DNA of 64,000 nt, taken from the NCBI GenBank assembly GCA_017409345.1, contig JAFQSX010000017.1, forward strand, positions 124,001-188,000. The letters are read 5' to 3'. Shown here one piece after another: positions 8,103 through 18,307 of the stretch. Positions within the stretch are counted from its first letter, which is position 1. Each line of letters starts with the position of its first letter. The notes beneath the pieces were generated by a model. The model saw only the letters and a list, made by a program, of their open reading frames with translations. It did not search any database and was not told the DNA's origin. A program made the position numbers and the translations under genes. Source of the stretch: Muribaculaceae bacterium. Lineage in GTDB: Bacteria; Bacteroidota; Bacteroidia; Bacteroidales; Muribaculaceae.

Positions 8103-10325
8103 ATGGAGCGACAAAAAATTGACCCAATAGCCGAGGAAGCAATGATTGATGCAGCATTTCAAGATATGCTCAAAGGGTATCTTGATAGCAACCACCGAAA
8201 AAAAGTGGAAATCATTACTCGTGCCTACAATTTTGCTAAAGATGCCCATAAAGGGGTGCGGCGTCGGTCAGGAGAACCATACATTCTCCACCCCATTGCT
8301 GTTGCCAAAATTGCCAATCAAGAGATTGGGCTCGGTTCAACCTCTATCTGCGCTGCTCTTCTTCATGATGTGGTTGAAGACACCGAATACACAGTAGAAG
8401 ATCTTGAGCAAAACTTCGGCAAAAAAATTGCTCAAATAGTTGCCGGATTAACAAAAATTTCAGGAGGTATTTTTGGCGACAAAGCATCGGCACAAGCCGA
8501 AAATTTTCGCAAACTTTTGCTCACCATGTCGGAAGACATTCGTGTAGTATTGCTCAAAATGGCCGACCGCCTTCACAACATGCGCACATTGGGATCAATG
8601 GCTCCCAACAAACAATATAAGATTGCAGGCGAAACGCTATATATTTACGCTCCATTGGCTCATCGCTTAGGACTATTTGCCATCAAAAGCGAATTAGAAG
8701 ACTTAAGTTTCAAATATGAGCACCCCGATGCTTATAATCGCATACGAGAACAAATAAAAGAATCCGAGGCTCAACGCTCAGTGATTTATAAAAAATTCTC
8801 AACCCCAATACACAAAAAACTTAAAGAGTTAGGGCTTAAATATGATGCAAAAGCACGCATGAAAACCGTATATTCCATCTGGAACAAAATGGAAAAGAAA
8901 CATGTTCCATTTGAAGAAATATATGATATTTATGCAATGCGCATCATCTTTGATTGTGAAGACCCCGCTCAAGAGAAAGCGACTTGTTGGAACATATACT
9001 CGGCCATTACCGACTTATACAAGTTACATCCCGACCGCACTCGCGACTGGATAAGTAACCCCAAAGCCAATGGATACCAAGCCTTACACCTCACCGTTAT
9101 GGGTCCCGACGGCAACTGGATTGAGGTACAAATCAGAAGCCGACGAATGGACGAAATAGCCGAAAAAGGATTTGCGGCCCATTGGAAATATAAAATTGGC
9201 GAAGGCGATGAAGAATCAGAATTAAATGTGTGGCTACGCACGATTAAAGACATACTTGATAATCCCGAACCTAGCGCAATAGATTTTCTTGACACACTAA
9301 AACTAAATCTTTTCGCTTCTGAAATAGTTGTATTCACACCAAAAGGAGAATTACTCACTCTTCCCAACAATTCAACTGTTCTTGATGTGGCATTTGAACT
9401 ACATTCTCAATTGGGATTACATTGTATTGCCGGGAAAGTCAACCACAAACTTGTGCCATTATCTCACAAATTGAAAAGTGGCGACCAAGTAGAAGTACTC
9501 ACTTCACAATCACAGAAACCACGTCCCGAATGGATTAATTTTCTTGCAACAGCCAAAGGGAAGACTAGACTTCGCGCAGCCCTTCGCAAAGAACAGCAAC
9601 CGAGCATAGAACAAGGCAAAATCATATTTAACGAGTTTCTACAGAAACACAACCTTGTGGCGACCAACGAAGTCATAACAAAAATGCTTGGCACTCTACA
9701 CATCGCCAATCGCGACGAACTATACACTTCTCTCGGTCGCAAAGAGATAACCCTCAACGACAATCTCGCAAAGAGCATCACACGACAAGATTCTCAATCT
9801 ATATTATCAAAGATATTCCGTCGCAAGAGTTCAACCAAGACATCGGAAACCGAGCCATTGACTAAAGAAATAAACACCAAAGAAACATATATTCTAAAAC
9901 ATGATGAAAACGGCTCCAATTTTAAAATAGCCGATTGTTGTTGTCCGATACCCGGCGATGAAGTACTTGGATTTATTGATGAAAACAACGAAGTAGTAGT
10001 ACATGCTCTTGATTGTCCTAGAGCAATAGTTTTAAAAGCAAGTTACGGTCCCCGCATAATCTCTACCAAATGGGATGTAGCAACCGGAAAATTCCTTGCC
10101 ACAATTCACATTGAAGGGCTTGATCGTTTCGGAATATTACAAGAACTCATCCAACTCATTTCAACCAACCTATCAATTGACATTCGTAGATTGAATATTG
10201 AGGCTAAAAATGAAGTGTTCAGTTGCCAATTATCAGTTCTCATTGAAGATGCTCAAGTGGTTACCGACCTTTGCAATAAGATAAAAAAGATTAACGGCGT
10301 GAAACAAACACGACGTGTGCATTAA
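8103..10325 (+). CDS. RelA/SpoT family (p)ppGpp synthetase/hydrolase
   Basis: 740 residues, the full length of long Rel/SpoT proteins. In order: the HD hydrolase domain with HDVVED near residue 88 and ADRLHNMRT near 158, which implies (p)ppGpp hydrolysis; the synthetase domain with YAMRIIF near 280 and KANGYQALH near 320; a TGS domain near 400-460 (VFTPKGELLTLP); a conserved cysteine segment DCCCPIPGD near 620; and an ACT domain at the C-terminus. HD and synthetase motifs both look intact, so I expect a bifunctional enzyme that sets the stringent-response alarmone level. Bacteroidetes usually carry two such genes, so I leave the symbol open. It is followed after 21 bases by a pgpH-like gene. 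Confidence 0.95.
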   Translation: MERQKIDPIAEEAMIDAAFQDMLKGYLDSNHRKKVEIITRAYNFAKDAHKGVRRRSGEPYILHPIAVAKIANQEIGLGSTSICAALLHDVVEDTEYTVEDLEQNFGKKIAQIVAGLTKISGGIFGDKASAQAENFRKLLLTMSEDIRVVLLKMADRLHNMRTLGSMAPNKQYKIAGETLYIYAPLAHRLGLFAIKSELEDLSFKYEHPDAYNRIREQIKESEAQRSVIYKKFSTPIHKKLKELGLKYDAKARMKTVYSIWNKMEKKHVPFEEIYDIYAMRIIFDCEDPAQEKATCWNIYSAITDLYKLHPDRTRDWISNPKANGYQALHLTVMGPDGNWIEVQIRSRRMDEIAEKGFAAHWKYKIGEGDEESELNVWLRTIKDILDNPEPSAIDFLDTLKLNLFASEIVVFTPKGELLTLPNNSTVLDVAFELHSQLGLHCIAGKVNHKLVPLSHKLKSGDQVEVLTSQSQKPRPEWINFLATAKGKTRLRAALRKEQQPSIEQGKIIFNEFLQKHNLVATNEVITKMLGTLHIANRDELYTSLGRKEITLNDNLAKSITRQDSQSILSKIFRRKSSTKTSETEPLTKEINTKETYILKHDENGSNFKIADCCCPIPGDEVLGFIDENNEVVVHALDCPRAIVLKASYGPRIISTKWDVATGKFLATIHIEGLDRFGILQELIQLISTNLSIDIRRLNIEAKNEVFSCQLSVLIEDAQVVTDLCNKIKKINGVKQTRRVH

Positions 10326-10346
10326 CAAACATATAACTACCCTATT

Positions 10347-12377
10347 ATGACTTTTGACTCTAAAAAAATTACGACTCATATCATTTGGCTAATATTATCA
10401 ATCGTTGCCATTGTCTATTTTCTACCTCGTAGCGAAGAAGAGACTCTTACTTATGAAGAAAATCGCCCATGGAATCATGCGATGCTACGTGCTCCATTTG
10501 AAATATACATTTACCCCGACACCGCCGAGGTTATTGATTCTCTCAATAAAGCATTTACACCTATATGTCAACGCAATGTCATTACGCTTGACAGTCTCAT
10601 TGGCAATTTGGCTAAAAATCCAATAATACGCCAACTTGTTTCAGATAAAATACTTGCTCAATATGAGAAAGGTGTAGTAGATAATGATCTCTACTCAAAA
10701 ATTGAGAGTGGACAATTAAATACAATAAGAATCCTTGATGGCAAAATCCTCAAAAAGATACCTACTGATAATCTTGTTTCTCCTCGTAAATTATACCTCA
10801 TGATTGACTCGTTGATTCAAGACTCCATCTCTCGCAAAATCATCAAAGAGGCCAATTTACAGCAACATCTCACCCCCAACATCACAGTAAGCGAAGAAAT
10901 ATCAAAACAAGCATATAATAATGACCTTGCTCGTGCTACTGCACCTATTGGCATAATAATGCAAAATGAACGCATCATTGATCGTGGTGAGATTGTAACT
11001 CATAAACTTTATCGCATTCTCAACACCTATGAAAACATGCTTAAGCAACAAGCTCCCGAATCAAGCCGTTCGGAATGGTTCAAACTGCTTGGGAATAGCC
11101 TATATGTATTGATATTAATAACTTTATTATACTTATATCTACAAAATTTCTGTCGAGCATCAATATATCACAAAGGGAACCTCCTATTCATACTATTAAT
11201 AATCAGCATTTTTGCTATATTTGCAACATTTGCTTCCACATTATTTGTAAGTGGCATTTATCTTGTGCCTTTTGTCATAATACCAATTGTGATATTGGTA
11301 TTCTTTGATGCTCGCACTGCACTATTCTGCCACATCATAGAAATCATGATATGCGCATCTTTTGCACCACTACCTCTTGAATTTATCATTGTTGAATTTT
11401 GTGCAGGAGCTGTTGCTGTATTTTCATTGAAAGAACTATCTAAACGCTCTCAACTTTTACGCACGGCACTACTCGTATTCATTGCCTATTCAATATCTTA
11501 TATTTCTATTGAATTCCTCTTAAATGGCACTCTTTCCGAGTCGGTATTAAGAATTCTCGGTTTTATTGCCATTAATTCCGTACTCACTTCATTTGCCTAC
11601 ATTTTAATGTTTGTCATAGAGAAAGTTTTTGGATTCATATCGGTTGTTTCACTTGTTGAACTATCCGATATCAACAATCCTATACTTCGTGAATTATCCG
11701 AACAATGTCCCGGCACATTCCAACACTCTTTAGCAGTGAGCAATCTTGTTGCCGATGCAGTAGGTCGCATCGGTGGGAATGTTCAACTAGTAAGAGCAGG
11801 AGCATTATATCATGATATTGGCAAACTTAACAATCCTGCATTCTTTACCGAAAACCAACGAGGAGTAAATCCTCATGATTCGCTTGACCCCATCAAAAGC
11901 GCTGAGATTGTAATCAACCATGTTCACGACGGGATAAAACGAGCCGGCAAAGCCAAATTACCTAAAGTGTTACATGACTTTATCAGCCAACACCATGGAT
12001 GTGGTAAAGCAAAATATTTCTACATCACTTATTGTCAAAACCATCCTAACGAGATTGTTGATGAAGCTCCATTTACTTACCCGGGGCCTAATCCCAATAC
12101 TAAAGAGACTTCGGTATTAATGATGGCCGATGCCGTCGAAGCCGCCTCTCGCTCAATGAGCGACCACTCAATTGCTTCCATCACAACATTGGTGAATCGC
12201 ATAATTGACACACAAATAGAAGAAGGACTACATAACGATTCTCCCATATCATTCCGTGACATAAAGGTCATCAAAGAAGCATTTATCAATCGTGTGAGTA
12301 CAATGTATCATTCTCGTATTGTATATCCTAGCGAAGCAACTTCTGCGACTTCACAACAGCAAACACTAAAATTATGA
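10347..12377 (+). CDS. 7TM-HD family c-di-AMP phosphodiesterase (PgpH-like)
   Basis: 676 residues. One N-terminal membrane helix (about 10-27) is followed by an extracytoplasmic 7TMR-HDED-like domain to about residue 240. A block of about seven membrane helices follows (about 245-450), then a cytoplasmic HD domain. Its metal motif shows CPGTFQHSLAV near 455 and YHDIGKL near 488, with NQRGVNPHD near 505 and ISQHHG near 545. Characterised PgpH proteins hydrolyse cyclic di-AMP to pApA. It overlaps the next gene by 4 bases and lies 21 bases after rel, placing two nucleotide second-messenger enzymes in one unit. No diadenylate cyclase is in the window. Confidence 0.88.
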   Translation: MTFDSKKITTHIIWLILSIVAIVYFLPRSEEETLTYEENRPWNHAMLRAPFEIYIYPDTAEVIDSLNKAFTPICQRNVITLDSLIGNLAKNPIIRQLVSDKILAQYEKGVVDNDLYSKIESGQLNTIRILDGKILKKIPTDNLVSPRKLYLMIDSLIQDSISRKIIKEANLQQHLTPNITVSEEISKQAYNNDLARATAPIGIIMQNERIIDRGEIVTHKLYRILNTYENMLKQQAPESSRSEWFKLLGNSLYVLILITLLYLYLQNFCRASIYHKGNLLFILLIISIFAIFATFASTLFVSGIYLVPFVIIPIVILVFFDARTALFCHIIEIMICASFAPLPLEFIIVEFCAGAVAVFSLKELSKRSQLLRTALLVFIAYSISYISIEFLLNGTLSESVLRILGFIAINSVLTSFAYILMFVIEKVFGFISVVSLVELSDINNPILRELSEQCPGTFQHSLAVSNLVADAVGRIGGNVQLVRAGALYHDIGKLNNPAFFTENQRGVNPHDSLDPIKSAEIVINHVHDGIKRAGKAKLPKVLHDFISQHHGCGKAKYFYITYCQNHPNEIVDEAPFTYPGPNPNTKETSVLMMADAVEAASRSMSDHSIASITTLVNRIIDTQIEEGLHNDSPISFRDIKVIKEAFINRVSTMYHSRIVYPSEATSATSQQQTLKL

Positions 12378-13114
12378 TGCTTCTATCTCCCGACGAGCAC
12401 GCTAGATACACACGCCATTTGGCAATGCCTGAAATAGGCATTGAAGGGCAATTAAAACTCAAAAATAGCAGTGTATTGATTATCGGTGCCGGAGGCTTGG
12501 GGGCTCCTATTGCATATTATCTATGCGCTGCCGGTGTGGGACATATAGGCATCATGGATGCCGACAAAGTAGATGAATCAAATCTACAACGCCAAATTAT
12601 TCACTCAACTCTCGACATTGGTAGATATAAAGCACTATCAGCCGAAGAGAAATTAAAAAATCTCAATCCCAACGCCAAAATTACCCCTATTTGCAAACAA
12701 CTTGACAACAATAATGCTTCTCATATCATCAACCCATACGATTTCATTATTGATGCTACCGACAACTTTAGTTCTAAATTTCTCATCAATGACGAATGCA
12801 TAAAGGCGAATAAACCATTTTCAATAGGGGCAATATATCGTTTTGAGGGGCAAACATTAACTCATATTCCCGGCACAGCATGTTATAGATGCATATTTGA
12901 TTCGGTTCCCGATGTCAAGACAGCAATTGGTCCCATCAGCCCCATTCCCGGGATTATTGGCTCAATTCAAGCCACTGAAGCCATTAAATACATCATAGGG
13001 AGCGAAGGACTATTAACCAACTCATTATTGACCATCAACACCATGACAATGGAGTTTTTAAAACTAAAAATTTCACCTCACCCCAATTGTCATTGTCAAT
13101 CACCAACTCATTAA
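12374..13114 (+). CDS. HesA/MoeB/ThiF family adenylyltransferase
   Basis: 246 residues, the length of ThiF/MoeB without a rhodanese domain. The start MLLSPDEHARYTRHL, the nucleotide loop GAGGLGAPIAYYL near residue 38, DADKVDESNLQRQ near 63, DATDNF near 130 and the zinc cysteines CYRC near 172 and CHC near the C-terminus are all present. The family adenylates the C-terminal glycine of a ubiquitin-like sulfur carrier such as ThiS or MoaD. No such carrier or other thiamine or molybdopterin gene is nearby, so the partner is unknown. The start overlaps the pgpH-like stop by 4 bases; ATG 12377 is an alternative start. Confidence 0.85.
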   Translation: MMLLSPDEHARYTRHLAMPEIGIEGQLKLKNSSVLIIGAGGLGAPIAYYLCAAGVGHIGIMDADKVDESNLQRQIIHSTLDIGRYKALSAEEKLKNLNPNAKITPICKQLDNNNASHIINPYDFIIDATDNFSSKFLINDECIKANKPFSIGAIYRFEGQTLTHIPGTACYRCIFDSVPDVKTAIGPISPIPGIIGSIQATEAIKYIIGSEGLLTNSLLTINTMTMEFLKLKISPHPNCHCQSPTH

Positions 13115-13150
13115 TGCAATAAACAGCCTAAAAATGCCGTTATTTTATAG

Positions 13151-16100
13151 ATGAAATATCGCCAAAGCCGACATATATTATTTTTCTTTACCGTAATCAT
13201 CCTCATTACGGCTCTATTTTCTTGTTCTCCAAAGAAAAACAATGCGGCAACTCGTAAATACCAAGCATTCATCACTCGTTACAACATCTATTATAATGGT
13301 GATACTCACTACAAAGAGACACTAAAAGAGATGGAAAACAAATATGAAGATGACTATAGTCAACTTCTATTTATGCACCCTACCGAGGCTCGAAACAACA
13401 CAAAAGCGCCTCAACCCAATGGAAATTTTGACCGGTCGATTGAAAAAGCACAAAAGGCTATTCAACTTCGCTCTATAACTAAACGTCCAAAGAAAAAATC
13501 AGGTAAAAAAGATGCCAAATATAAAGAATGGCTCAAACGAGAAGAATACAACCCATTTCTCCACAATGCGTGGTTGATGATGGGGCGTAGCCAATTTTTT
13601 AATGGAGATTTTCTTGGAGCTGCATCTACATTTTTCTATACTTCAAAACACTTTTGGTGGTTACCTGAGACAGTAATCGAAGCACGATTATGGCAGGCTA
13701 GAAGTTATTGTGCTTTAGAATGGCTTTATGAGACTGAAAACATTATCATCAAAATCAAAGAAAACGAATTGACCAACGATACTCATCGCGAGTTATACAA
13801 CAATATATTTGCCAACTACTATATAAAACTCAACGATTACGATAAAGCCATCCCATATCTTCAAAAAGCAATTAAGTATGCCGATGGGTCACAAAAGATT
13901 AGGCTTAATTTTCTACTTGGGCAACTATATACTCGAATAGGCAAGAAGCAAGAGGCTTATGATGCGTTTAAGAAAGCCGGAGGAGCGTCAAGTGCAACAT
14001 ATCGCACAAAATTCAATGCACGCATAAAACAAAGTGAAGTTTTCTCCGGAAACGATATTGAGTCGGAGGTAAAAGCATTAAAACGTATGACTCGATACGA
14101 CCGCAACAAAGACTACCTTGACCAAGTATATTATGCAATAGGCAATCTATATCTATCTCGCAATGATACACTAAATGCAATCGAAAACTACGAATTAGCG
14201 AATGAAAAGAGTACTCGCAACGGAATAGACAAAGCCATAAACCAAGTGACTCTCGGTGACTTGTATTATATACGACACAACTACGACAAGGCTCAACCTT
14301 GCTACTCTGAAGCCGTGCCTCAACTCCCGGAGACCTATCCCAACTACGACCAAATAAAACGCCGTTCGGATGTTCTTGACGAATTGGCCGTATATTCTCA
14401 AAATGTAACTCTTCAAGACTCATTGCTTCGCCTATCGGAGATGACCCCCGAACAACTTGATAAAGTTATTGAAAAAATCATTGAAGAACTTAAGAAAAAA
14501 GAGGAAGAAGAAGCCGAAAATGCTAAACGTGAGGAATATCTTGCGCAACAAAAAGCACAAGGTTCAAATCTTCAAAACACAGGTTCTTCTGCGCCAAAGA
14601 CTTTCACTCTAAACACCGATGACTCATGGTATTTCTACAACACGGCTACAAAAAATGCAGGTAAAACAGAGTTCCAAAAGATATGGGGTAGTCGCAAACT
14701 TGAAGATGATTGGCGTCGTCGCAATAAAGCCTCTTTTGATGCATCTGAATTTGAATCTGATGGAGATGATAGTGATGATGACGAGTCAACTGATAGTGTC
14801 GTCTCTGATAAAGAAGGGAAAGAGTTGTCTAAAGAAGAACAAGAGAAACTCAAACGCGCCGAAGACCCTCACTATCCCGAATATTATCTCAAACAAATTC
14901 CTCGAACTGATGAAGAGAAGAACACCTCTCACGAGATCATACAAGAAGGTCTTTACAACATGGGGGTAATCCTAAAAGACAAGATGGAAGATTTCAACGC
15001 ATCTCGCTCCGAATTTGGTCGTCTATTATCTAAATACCCCGACAATATATATCGACTTGACACCTACTACAATATGTATATCATGGCAGTACGTGAGAAT
15101 AATATCACAGAAGCCAACAGATATAAAGACCTCATTCTTGAGCAATTCCCCGAAAGTGGATATGGTATAGCCATGCGCGATCCCGATTATCTCAACAATC
15201 TCAAGATGATGAATACTCAACAAGAAACATTATACGCCACTGCTTACGATGCTTACCTCAACAATCGTAATAAAGAGGTGCATGAAACATACGAATATAT
15301 GACTCAAAAATTCCCATTGAGTCGCATTATGCCCAAATTTATGTTCTTGCATGCTCTTGCCTATGTAACTGAAAAAGATTCCGAAAAATTCAATTCTACG
15401 CTCAAAGAGTTACTTGAAAAATATCCCGAAACAGATATCACACCGATAGCATCATCTTATCTTAAACAGATGGCACAAGGTCGAAAACTTGAAGCAACGT
15501 CTTCTAACCTTCGTGGCATGCTATGGGATACTAAATTAGGTAGTGATTCTATTTCAAGTGCGAATGCTTCAAAGGCGGCCGAATTTACCATCAACGAAAA
15601 CGAGCCTCATTATTTAGTGTTATTATTCCCCGTTGATGTCATATCGGCCAATCAATTACTTTATGAAGTGGCTCGCCACAACTTTACAGCATTTACTATA
15701 AAAAGTTTTGACCTCGAACTCATGAACTTTGGCAACCTTGGATTGGTTATCATCAAAGGATGTAACAATCTTGAGGAGTTGAAACAATATCGCAAAATAA
15801 TGAACGAAAGCGCGTCATTCAAGATGCCAATACAAGTGCGCCCGGTTGAAATCAGTGAAAGCAATTTCAAGATTCTCATCAATGAAGGTCGCTCATTTGA
15901 AGAATACTTTACCTTTAAAGGAGAAGAAGACTACAAAGCAACAGAAGAACAAGTTTTACCACCCGATAAATTTGGTGAAAGCGAAGGAATACCGACTCCT
16001 CAACCCGATTTTGATTCGACTGCAGTTCCTGCCGATTCAGTAGGGAAAGCGTCTGCTGTAAAAGTGCAAAACGAGTCACTACAGCAAAACAACGAAAAGA

Positions 16101-16303
16101 AAAACAATTCGCTTGATGCTCCTTCTAATGAAAAGAAAAATCAAGAAGTAAAAGAGCAACCAAAGGCAACTAAAACCGATGAGAATAGCAAACAACAAAA
16201 GGCTCCAACCGCTCCTTCATCAAAAAATAAACAGTCCAAAAAGCCACAACCTTCCTATCCTACCGGTTCGGAAGGAGATGATCCACTTTTTGACATGCCA
16301 TAA
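13151..16303 (+). CDS. porW: Type IX secretion system lipoprotein PorW/SprE (TPR)
   Basis: 1050 residues. A lipoprotein signal ends at LFSC (Cys about residue 25) with a CSPKK tail that lacks the acidic surface-export signal, in keeping with a periplasmic location. The N-terminal block ATRKYQAFITRYNIYYNG is typical of SprE/PorW. TPR units follow across about residues 140-420, for example NDYDKAIPYLQKAIKYA and GKKQEAYDAFKKAG. An acidic and coiled segment lies near 435-570, and a low-complexity Lys/Gln/Pro tail ends the protein. In Flavobacterium and Porphyromonas this protein is needed for T9SS secretion. It sits 24 bases before porX. Confidence 0.88.
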   Translation: MKYRQSRHILFFFTVIILITALFSCSPKKNNAATRKYQAFITRYNIYYNGDTHYKETLKEMENKYEDDYSQLLFMHPTEARNNTKAPQPNGNFDRSIEKAQKAIQLRSITKRPKKKSGKKDAKYKEWLKREEYNPFLHNAWLMMGRSQFFNGDFLGAASTFFYTSKHFWWLPETVIEARLWQARSYCALEWLYETENIIIKIKENELTNDTHRELYNNIFANYYIKLNDYDKAIPYLQKAIKYADGSQKIRLNFLLGQLYTRIGKKQEAYDAFKKAGGASSATYRTKFNARIKQSEVFSGNDIESEVKALKRMTRYDRNKDYLDQVYYAIGNLYLSRNDTLNAIENYELANEKSTRNGIDKAINQVTLGDLYYIRHNYDKAQPCYSEAVPQLPETYPNYDQIKRRSDVLDELAVYSQNVTLQDSLLRLSEMTPEQLDKVIEKIIEELKKKEEEEAENAKREEYLAQQKAQGSNLQNTGSSAPKTFTLNTDDSWYFYNTATKNAGKTEFQKIWGSRKLEDDWRRRNKASFDASEFESDGDDSDDDESTDSVVSDKEGKELSKEEQEKLKRAEDPHYPEYYLKQIPRTDEEKNTSHEIIQEGLYNMGVILKDKMEDFNASRSEFGRLLSKYPDNIYRLDTYYNMYIMAVRENNITEANRYKDLILEQFPESGYGIAMRDPDYLNNLKMMNTQQETLYATAYDAYLNNRNKEVHETYEYMTQKFPLSRIMPKFMFLHALAYVTEKDSEKFNSTLKELLEKYPETDITPIASSYLKQMAQGRKLEATSSNLRGMLWDTKLGSDSISSANASKAAEFTINENEPHYLVLLFPVDVISANQLLYEVARHNFTAFTIKSFDLELMNFGNLGLVIIKGCNNLEELKQYRKIMNESASFKMPIQVRPVEISESNFKILINEGRSFEEYFTFKGEEDYKATEEQVLPPDKFGESEGIPTPQPDFDSTAVPADSVGKASAVKVQNESLQQNNEKKNNSLDAPSNEKKNQEVKEQPKATKTDENSKQQKAPTAPSSKNKQSKKPQPSYPTGSEGDDPLFDMP

Positions 16304-16327
16304 TTATTAACCTCTATAATTTAAACA

Positions 16328-17869
16328 ATGAGCACTCACACTATATTATGGGCCGACGACGAGATTGACCTTCTCAAGCCCCACATTATGTTTCTCAAAA
16401 ATAAAGGTTACAACCTCATCACGGTCAATAATGGTCGCGATGCGCTTGAATTGGTTGAGTCGCAACATTTTGATTTAATTATCCTTGATGAAAATATGCC
16501 TGGATTAACCGGGCTTGAAACGCTGTCGCGCATAAAACAGATTGCACCTCACATTCCGGTAATAATGATTACCAAGAGTGAGGAAGAAAACATTATGGAC
16601 CAAGCCGTTGGTAATAAAATTGCCGACTATCTCATTAAGCCAGTAAATCCCAATCAAATATTACTCTCTATCAAGAAGAATCTTCATAGCGAGCAACTTG
16701 TATCAGTCCAAGCCACATCTGATTACAGGCAGGAATTCAACAACATTACCTCTCTCATTTCCGATGCCTCAACTATTGAAGATTGGTACGAATTATATAG
16801 CAAATTGGTCTATTGGGAATTAGAGTTAGCCTCGACCGACACTAATATGGACGAGCTTCTCAATATGCAAAAGATTGAGGCCAACTCAACTTTCTACAAG
16901 TTTATTAAAAAGAACTACGAAAAATGGCTCTCTGATGACTCTCATCCGGTAATGAGCCCTGATATTTTCAAATCAAAAGTATTTCCTCTGTTAGACAAAG
17001 GCGAAAAAGTTTTCTTCATCCTCATTGACAACTTCCGTCTTGATCAATGGCGCACAGTAAAACCTCTATTGAGCGACTATTTTACTTTTGAAGAGGATTT
17101 ATACTGCTCAATTCTTCCTACCGCAACCCAATATGCCCGTAACGCAATCTTTTCGGGATTGATGCCGGCTAAAATAGAAAAAATGTTCCCCGACCTTTGG
17201 GTTGATGAAGATGAAGACGAAGGTAAAAATATCAATGAATCACCATTGATTGAAACTCTCTTCAGCCGATATCGTCGTCAATGCCGATTCTCATATAACA
17301 AGATAAATGATTCTGTCGCCGGGGAGCGTCTCATTAGAGAATTTTCCAACCTTGAGAATAATGATTTAAATATCATCGTCCTCAACTTCATTGATATGCT
17401 TTCGCATGCTCGCACCGAGTCAAAGATGATTCGTGAATTGGCTGCAACAAACGCTGCATATCGTTCATTGACCGAGTCATGGTTTCGCCATTCATCGGCA
17501 TTGGAACTATTCCGCAAAATTGCTGAAAAAGGATATAAAATTATCCTCACGACTGACCATGGCACAATACGTGTTGACAACCCAATAAAGGTGGTAGGAG
17601 ATAGAAATACCAATACCAACCTACGCTACAAACTAGGTAAGAACCTCAGTTATAACCCCAAGCAAGTATACGAAATTAAACGTCCCGAGGCATTTGGACT
17701 TCCCACTCCAAATGTTTCAACGGCTTACATCTTTGCCGGGAATAGAGACTTCTTTGCCTATCCCAACAATTATAATTATTATGTGCAATACTACACCGAC
17801 ACGTTCCAACACGGAGGTATTTCACTCGAAGAAATGATTGTTCCATTAATCACATTATCAGCCAAATAA
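16328..17869 (+). CDS. porX: T9SS response regulator PorX (receiver plus PglZ domain)
   Basis: 513 residues. The receiver domain has the acidic pocket D10/D11, the phospho-acceptor D54 in LDENMPG, T82 and K104 in LIKP. A helical linker leads to a C-terminal alkaline-phosphatase-superfamily PglZ domain with FILIDNFRLDQW, TATQYARNAIFSG, NFIDMLSHAR and TTDHGT motifs, the likely metal ligands. PorX works with the sensor PorY and a sigma factor to control T9SS genes in P. gingivalis, and its PglZ domain has been reported to cleave oligonucleotides. It has no DNA-binding domain of the usual kind. It lies between porW and tsaE with gaps of 24 and 9 bases. Confidence 0.95.
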   Translation: MSTHTILWADDEIDLLKPHIMFLKNKGYNLITVNNGRDALELVESQHFDLIILDENMPGLTGLETLSRIKQIAPHIPVIMITKSEEENIMDQAVGNKIADYLIKPVNPNQILLSIKKNLHSEQLVSVQATSDYRQEFNNITSLISDASTIEDWYELYSKLVYWELELASTDTNMDELLNMQKIEANSTFYKFIKKNYEKWLSDDSHPVMSPDIFKSKVFPLLDKGEKVFFILIDNFRLDQWRTVKPLLSDYFTFEEDLYCSILPTATQYARNAIFSGLMPAKIEKMFPDLWVDEDEDEGKNINESPLIETLFSRYRRQCRFSYNKINDSVAGERLIREFSNLENNDLNIIVLNFIDMLSHARTESKMIRELAATNAAYRSLTESWFRHSSALELFRKIAEKGYKIILTTDHGTIRVDNPIKVVGDRNTNTNLRYKLGKNLSYNPKQVYEIKRPEAFGLPTPNVSTAYIFAGNRDFFAYPNNYNYYVQYYTDTFQHGGISLEEMIVPLITLSAK

Positions 17870-17878
17870 TTTCTTTAT

Positions 17879-18301
17879 ATGAAAACTATACAACTCAAAT
17901 CAATAGACAATATTGCTGATGCAGCCCATGAATTCATTGCACAAATGGGCGACGAAACAGTATATGCCTTTTATGGCGAAATGGGTGCAGGTAAAACCAC
18001 TTTTATCAACGCCCTTTGCAAAGCACTCGGCGTTGAAGATGACACAACAAATTCTCCTTCATTTTCCATTATAAACGAATATCGCAGTGATACTACAGCC
18101 GAACTTATATACCACTTCGATTTATACCGTCTTGAATCGCTCGAAGAAGCCTTTGATATAGGTGTAGAAGATTACTTTGACTCTGGTGCATTGTGTTTTC
18201 TTGAATGGCCCGAACGCATTGAAGATATCCTTCCCGGCGACACTGTAAAAGTCAATATTGTGGTAAATGATGACGATTCTCGCACAATTACCATTGGTTG
18301 A
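17879..18301 (+). CDS. tsaE: tRNA threonylcarbamoyladenosine biosynthesis ATPase TsaE
   Basis: 140 residues, normal for TsaE. The P-loop [11 protein letters not shown] is at residues 32-42, [11 protein letters not shown] near 59 is the switch-like segment and HFDLYRL near 78 is the family hallmark, followed by FLEWPERI. With TsaB, TsaC and TsaD it makes the t6A37 modification of ANN-decoding tRNAs in the cytoplasm. It begins 9 bases after porX and ends 6 bases before birA. Linkage of porX with tsaE is, as far as I remember, common in Bacteroidetes. Confidence 0.93.
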   Translation: MKTIQLKSIDNIADAAHEFIAQMGDETVYAFYGEMGAGKTTFINALCKALGVEDDTTNSPSFSIINEYRSDTTAELIYHFDLYRLESLEEAFDIGVEDYFDSGALCFLEWPERIEDILPGDTVKVNIVVNDDDSRTITIG

Positions 18302-18307
18302 TAAATA

